Below, piece by piece: positions 6,588 to 9,641 of a stretch of 9,641 nucleotides of DNA. The stretch spans positions 1 through 9,641 of the forward strand of contig CAZAYB010000117.1 in the NCBI GenBank assembly GCA_964489215.1, given 5' to 3'. The notes under the pieces are model-generated. The model saw only the letters and a program-made list of their open reading frames with translations. It was not told where the DNA came from and searched no databases. The DNA comes from CAZAYB01 sp964489215. Its GTDB lineage: Bacteria; Planctomycetota; Phycisphaerae; Sedimentisphaerales; Anaerohalosphaeraceae. A program made the translations under genes and the position numbers. Positions within the stretch are counted from its first letter, which is position 1. The number at the start of each line of letters is the position of its first letter.

Positions 6588-6929
6588 TTAAGATTCCCCT
6601 GCCATCTGAAGGCCTGCAAGGGCCACAAACTGGTCATCAACAAACTCGAATACATTTTCCAGACCAGCAACGCCAAAAACATTCTTTGTACGTGACGACA
6701 CACTGCAAAATACCAGCCTGCGCCCATTTTCCACAACAACTTTACGAAGTTTAAGCATTTTTGCAATACTGGAGCTGGTTATGATATCGACATCTGAAAA
6801 ATCCACCACAACATCTGTCTGGTCGTTATCGACTACGACACATATTGCAGACTGTAAGTCCTCTCCAAGTTCGGGCTCAGTTGAAAGATTTACCAGTATT
6901 ATGTTTTCTGACCATTTCTGTATACTCAT
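6588..6929 (-). CDS. STAS-domain protein (anti-sigma-factor antagonist type)
   Basis: 113 residues making up a single STAS domain, the SpoIIAA/RsbV fold that binds an anti-sigma factor or kinase and is switched by serine phosphorylation. The start at 6929 has AGGAG seven bases ahead; the frame stays open further upstream without a ribosome site. The key segment is 'VDFSDVDIITSSSIAKMLKL' (42-61). It aligns with the SpoIIAA pattern D-x-S-x-V-x-F-M-D-S-S-G, so S52 or S53 should be the phosphosite. The Asp before the serines is Thr51 and the usual Gly after them is Ser54. 'RLVFCSVSSRTKNVFGVAGLENVFEF' (71-96) is the usual second half. No kinase or phosphatase partner gene is in the window. It is divergent from the CheV gene and upstream of rnc on the same strand. 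It may act in a partner-switching pathway or in chemosensory signalling. Confidence 0.85.
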   Translation of the reverse strand: MSIQKWSENIILVNLSTEPELGEDLQSAICVVVDNDQTDVVVDFSDVDIITSSSIAKMLKLRKVVVENGRRLVFCSVSSRTKNVFGVAGLENVFEFVDDQFVALAGLQMAGES

Positions 6930-7025
6930 ATCATATCTCCTGTTAAACAGTGTGTAATATCGACATACAAAACCCAACGGTTTATGAAATTCCCCCAACA
7001 CATAATAAAATTAACTATAATATGC

Positions 7026-7051
7026 TTAAAAAGAATCTGCAGGACCGATAA
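7026..7051 (+). promoter_or_regulatory. Possible sigma28-like (flagellar) promoter upstream of cheV
   Basis: ACCGATAA at 7044-7051 matches seven of eight bases of the flagellar sigma28 -10 box GCCGATAA. TAAA at 7027-7030 could be a poor -35 box, but the spacing is 13 rather than 15 bases. A second ACCGATAA occurs at 7148-7155 without a -35 box. The match is weak. It is listed only because the downstream gene encodes a chemotaxis protein. Nothing else was recognised in the 273-base divergent spacer 6930-7202. Confidence 0.18.
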
Positions 7052-7202
7052 ATTACAAACATACACACGTAATTATACTCTATTTTCAAAAAATAAACCC
7101 GCTTAAAACTTTTGTATGATAATCATGTTATCTCTTACACTGAAAACACCGATAATTTTTAAATATAAGGAAAATACTAAGTCTGATAAACAGGAGACTA
7201 TT

Positions 7203-8162
7203 ATGGCAAAGGGTATTCTACTTGAGGCCGGCACTAATGAAATGGAGCTTTTGGTTTTCCGTCTTGACAAAGTGCCTTTCGGAATTAACGTCGCAAAAGT
7301 AAGAGAAATAATACAAAGAACAGAGACTATCAGAATACCTCACTCCCCTGCCGCAGTCGAGGGAAGTTTCAAGCTCAGAGACAGGGTGCTTACACTTGTA
7401 AACCTGGGCTCATTTTTCCGGATGGAAGGCGATAACACTCAATCCGGCGAAGGAATGATTATAGTCGTCGAGTTCAACAATCTTATTTGCGGAATCCTCG
7501 TTGATACCGTAGAAGTTATTTACAGGTTGAGCTGGGACCAGATAAATCCCCCTTCGCAATATCTCATGAACATCCAGGCCCCGGTTACCGGAACTGCTCA
7601 GGTAGAAGGCGAAACCGTACTCATCGCAGACTTCGAATCAATTGTCGGAAGCATACTCGGACTTGAAAGCGCTATAATTGAGGACCAGGATATACAGGAA
7701 GATTCTGTGACCAAAAAAGACCTCAGGGTGCTGGTTGTCGATGACTCAACAATCCTGAGAAAAAGCCTTACCAAAATCTTAAACAAACACGGTTATCACA
7801 ACCTTGTCGTCTGTTCCGATGGACAGGAAGCATGGGAAACAATTAATGAAAGAAAGGACCAGCCAAACGGAGCTTTCGATGTAATTGTAAGCGATATAGA
7901 AATGCCGAGAATGGACGGAATGCACCTGACAAGTAAAATTAAACAAGACCCGGATCTAAAGCAAATACCCGTGATTCTTTTCTCGTCACTGATTAACAAG
8001 GAAAACGCTAAAAAATGTGAGGCTGTCGGGGCTGATGCATGGATAAACAAACCCGACGGTGAAGTTATGGTACAGAAAATAGAGGAGCTTCTCGAAGGAA
8101 AAATTAACATAGTCGAAAATGAACAAACAAATCAAGAGGAAAAAACCGTAGAAGCAAAGTAA
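7203..8162 (+). CDS. cheV: CheV-type chemotaxis coupling protein (CheW domain plus receiver)
   Basis: 319 residues. The N-terminal CheW-like domain spans about 14-155 ('LLVFRLDKVPFGINVAKVREI', 'RDRVLTLVNLGSFF', 'GILVDTVEVIYRLSW'). It links chemoreceptors to the kinase CheA. The receiver domain spans about 174-300 and has all key residues: acidic pair D180/D181 (LVVDDS), phospho-acceptor D231 (VSDIEMPRMDG), S261 (PVILFSS) and K283 (INKP). CheA is expected to phosphorylate D231, tuning coupling and adaptation. The last 20 residues are an acidic, Gln-rich tail. The start at 7203 is chosen for AGGAG six bases ahead; an upstream in-frame start near 7116 would add 29 residues unlike the family. No other che genes are in the window, so it is an orphan copy. 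It is divergent from the STAS gene. Confidence 0.93.
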   Translation: MAKGILLEAGTNEMELLVFRLDKVPFGINVAKVREIIQRTETIRIPHSPAAVEGSFKLRDRVLTLVNLGSFFRMEGDNTQSGEGMIIVVEFNNLICGILVDTVEVIYRLSWDQINPPSQYLMNIQAPVTGTAQVEGETVLIADFESIVGSILGLESAIIEDQDIQEDSVTKKDLRVLVVDDSTILRKSLTKILNKHGYHNLVVCSDGQEAWETINERKDQPNGAFDVIVSDIEMPRMDGMHLTSKIKQDPDLKQIPVILFSSLINKENAKKCEAVGADAWINKPDGEVMVQKIEELLEGKINIVENEQTNQEEKTVEAK

Positions 8163-8178
8163 AATTTTCTGGGACGTT

Positions 8179-8658
8179 TTAATTAAGACGCCAGATGCCG
8201 TAATTCAGAAACCAGGCAAAAGAAACCCATAAAAAATAAGGAATAAGCAGTACTGCCCCGATTATTTCCTTCCCTGCCGTCAACGCTAATAATACGAAAA
8301 TTACAAACCAAAGAAAACTAAGCTCGATAAGAGCGCCTGCCGGACTTTGCAGATAAAAAAACATAAAAGACCAGCCGGCATTCAAAACAAGCTGAAGAAA
8401 ATAAAAAAACCACAACCAGCCTGCTTTCAAAAAACCATGACTGCGCCATAAAAACCACCCCGCCAGACCTATCATAGCATAAAGCAAAGTCCAGACAGGA
8501 CCAAAAACCCACGAAGGAGGGGTGTAAACCGGCTTTTGAAGACTCTGATACCAGTTATTGACACTTGTGGATGTAAAAAGCCCGCCAGCTAAAGATGTAA
8601 TTAAAACTATAACCCCAAAGATTACCAGCCAGACAATCTGTTCTTTTCCTGATTTCAT
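8179..8658 (-). CDS. tspO: TspO/MBR family tryptophan-rich membrane protein
   Basis: 159 residues, typical family length, with 13 tryptophans. Five membrane helices lie near 8-28, 50-71, 80-101, 106-127 and 133-154. The family signature 'WYQSLQKPVYTPPSWVFGPVWTLLY' covers 36-60. 'LQLVLNAGWSFMFF' (88-101) and 'IPYFLWVSFAWFLNYGIWRLN' (139-159) are also characteristic. TspO proteins bind porphyrins and other ligands and influence tetrapyrrole and stress responses. The start at 8658 is the family start; the ribosome site is weak (GGAAGATAAAAG). It converges on cheV with 16 bases between stops and is divergent from the glyoxalase II-type gene. The family is sure; the ligand in this organism is not known. 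Confidence 0.95.
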   Translation of the reverse strand: MKSGKEQIVWLVIFGVIVLITSLAGGLFTSTSVNNWYQSLQKPVYTPPSWVFGPVWTLLYAMIGLAGWFLWRSHGFLKAGWLWFFYFLQLVLNAGWSFMFFYLQSPAGALIELSFLWFVIFVLLALTAGKEIIGAVLLIPYFLWVSFAWFLNYGIWRLN

Positions 8659-8755
8659 CTTTTATCTTCCCCGCACTTTCAGTTAACAACACCAAATAAA
8701 CAAATAAAACATAGCACACAAACCGTGTAATGTAAATATATTTCCCGAAAGAAGG

Positions 8756-8784
8756 TTGCACATTCACGTCAATTCCTGTATCCT
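8756..8784 (+). promoter_or_regulatory. Possible sigma70-type promoter of the glyoxalase II-type gene
   Basis: TTGCAC (8756-8761) and TATCCT (8779-8784) are 17 bases apart, matching the consensus boxes at 3 and 4 of 6 positions. They lie about 54 bases before the start codon in the divergent spacer shared with tspO. This is only a moderate match. Confidence 0.28.
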
Positions 8785-8837
8785 GCGAATTTGTTAAAAC
8801 ATCTCTGATAATTATTTCAGCTGAAACCGGCTTTAAA

Positions 8838-9587
8838 ATGGACCCAAAACAAATGAAAATAATTATAGAAAACGCAGGGGATAATTACATTTACATCTGC
8901 CGAATCTCAGATGACCAGACCATAGTAATAGACCCATCAAGCCCGGCTCCGACAATAAATGCACTCAAACAAAACAAGCTAAAGCTCACCGCCATACTCG
9001 TAACACACAATCATTTTGACCACACAGCAGGGATTGATCAGCTCAGAAAAAACTATGGCTGCAGGGTAATCTACCCGCAGGAAACCACCGAAAAATTATC
9101 CGTCGGCAACCTTGATATCGAAGTAATAAAAACCCCGGGGCATACGCCTGATTCTGTCTGCTATTTTCTGCCGAAAATGCAAAGCCAAAACGAACAACCG
9201 ATCTTATGGACAGGCGACACCTTATTCACAGGAGGCTGCGGCAGGGCACCGGCTTATGAAATGAAAACGCTGTATCAATCCCTGTCAGCCATAGCCGAAC
9301 TGCCACACGAAACGCTGATATACTGCGGCCACGAGTACACTCTGGAAAATTACCAATTCGCTGTTACAATTCTGCCCAAAGACGAAAACTTTAACAGCGC
9401 GCTTTTACGAGCAAAACAAGCGACCGGCAACAAACGCCCTACCGTACCTTCAACTATCGCAGAGGAAAAAAAGTCGAACATTTTCCTTAGAGCAGGCGAC
9501 CCTGCGGTGAAAAAAGCTCTGAAAATGATGAACCAGCCGGACTGGAAAGTCTTTGCGGAACTTCGAAAAAGAAAGAATAATTTTTAA
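8838..9587 (+). CDS. Glyoxalase II-type metallohydrolase (hydroxyacylglutathione hydrolase family)
   Basis: 249 residues with the metallo-beta-lactamase fold. Metal ligands are all present: THNHFDH (H57, H59, D61, H62), TPGH (H102), TGDTLF (D127) and YCGHEYT (H165). The C-terminal part 'RPTVPSTIAEEKKSNIFLR' (200-218) is the HAGH_C region that binds the thiol cofactor in true GloB. It is therefore closer to glyoxalase II than to generic beta-lactamase-fold proteins. The reaction would be hydrolysis of S-lactoyl-thiol to lactate in methylglyoxal detoxification. Whether the thiol is glutathione is uncertain, and no glyoxalase I is nearby. 'TPGHTPDS' has Asp where Gly is usual. No clear ribosome site precedes 8838 or the next Met at 8853, so the exact start is unsure. 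Confidence 0.9.
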   Translation: MDPKQMKIIIENAGDNYIYICRISDDQTIVIDPSSPAPTINALKQNKLKLTAILVTHNHFDHTAGIDQLRKNYGCRVIYPQETTEKLSVGNLDIEVIKTPGHTPDSVCYFLPKMQSQNEQPILWTGDTLFTGGCGRAPAYEMKTLYQSLSAIAELPHETLIYCGHEYTLENYQFAVTILPKDENFNSALLRAKQATGNKRPTVPSTIAEEKKSNIFLRAGDPAVKKALKMMNQPDWKVFAELRKRKNNF

Positions 9588-9605
9588 CCTCTTTAAAAAG
9601 ATTTG

Positions 9606-9629
9606 TGGGTAGCAATGCACCCAAATTTT
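9606..9629 (+). terminator. Candidate terminator after the glyoxalase II-type gene
   Basis: TGGGT(A)GC pairs with GCACCCA around the loop AAT: seven pairs with one bulged A, followed by AATTTT. It lies 18 bases past the stop codon. The T tract is short, so it is a moderate candidate. Confidence 0.4.
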
Positions 9630-9641
9630 CATAAGTATAGT

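Noticed and set aside
2854..7107. Shared 13-mer AAACCCGCTTAAA at 2854-2866 and 7095-7107
   Set aside because: One exact 13-mer repeat in about 9.6 kb is near chance expectation, and its distance from each gene differs.
7116..7202. Upstream in-frame start extending CheV by 29 residues
   Set aside because: The extension is unlike CheV N-termini and has no ribosome site, while AGGAG sits at the right distance from 7203.
7796..8110. Minus-strand open frame under the CheV receiver domain
   Set aside because: It is antisense to a fully conserved receiver domain, Ser-rich and without a start signal.

Overview
The window looks like a scaffold piece from a Planctomycetota bacterium, most likely class Phycisphaerae (Sedimentisphaerales-like). 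This is an inference. It rests on the secreted beta-helix protein with a 'DVGAYEF' motif and a C-terminal 'TLNLESKGKW' module, on a 'WVIPGAGHF' small membrane protein of a type I associate with planctomycetes, and on moderate GC with AT-rich intergenic DNA. No rRNA, tRNA, CRISPR array, insertion sequence or phage gene is visible. A block of exactly 100 Ns (3706-3805) interrupts one gene.

Layout. Positions 1-1652 hold a secreted right-handed beta-helix protein, followed by a folded 3' region and a strong rho-independent terminator. On the minus strand, 1700-2644 encodes a multi-pass membrane protein of unknown function with an acidic Gln/Glu-rich loop. An AT-rich 447-base divergent spacer (2645-3091) leads into a forward cluster of three genes. 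These are a PpiD/SurA-like membrane-anchored periplasmic folding factor carrying the N-gap, a DUF6677-like four-helix membrane protein, and an 83-residue two-helix membrane protein that overlaps the previous gene by 8 bases. Ribonuclease III (rnc) faces them on the minus strand, driven by a perfect-consensus sigma70-type promoter. Upstream of it on the same strand is a single-domain STAS protein (anti-sigma-factor antagonist type). This is divergent from a CheV-type coupling protein (CheW domain plus receiver domain). A TspO/MBR membrane protein (minus) and a glyoxalase II-type metallohydrolase (plus) end the window as a divergent pair.

How the genes fit together. Most of this is ordinary core or accessory chromosome with mixed functions: envelope protein folding, RNA processing, chemotaxis signalling, tetrapyrrole or stress sensing, and aldehyde detoxification. 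The folding factor and the two small membrane proteins behave as one operon. The STAS/CheV pair could share a regulatory region and a signalling theme. I did not find a clear new defence or mobile system. The points most worth a second look are the RNase III that lacks one of the four family metal-ligand acidic residues, the rnc promoter and leader with crossing inverted repeats, the folded RNA region after the beta-helix gene, and the PpiD-like protein that seems to have lost its isomerase domain.
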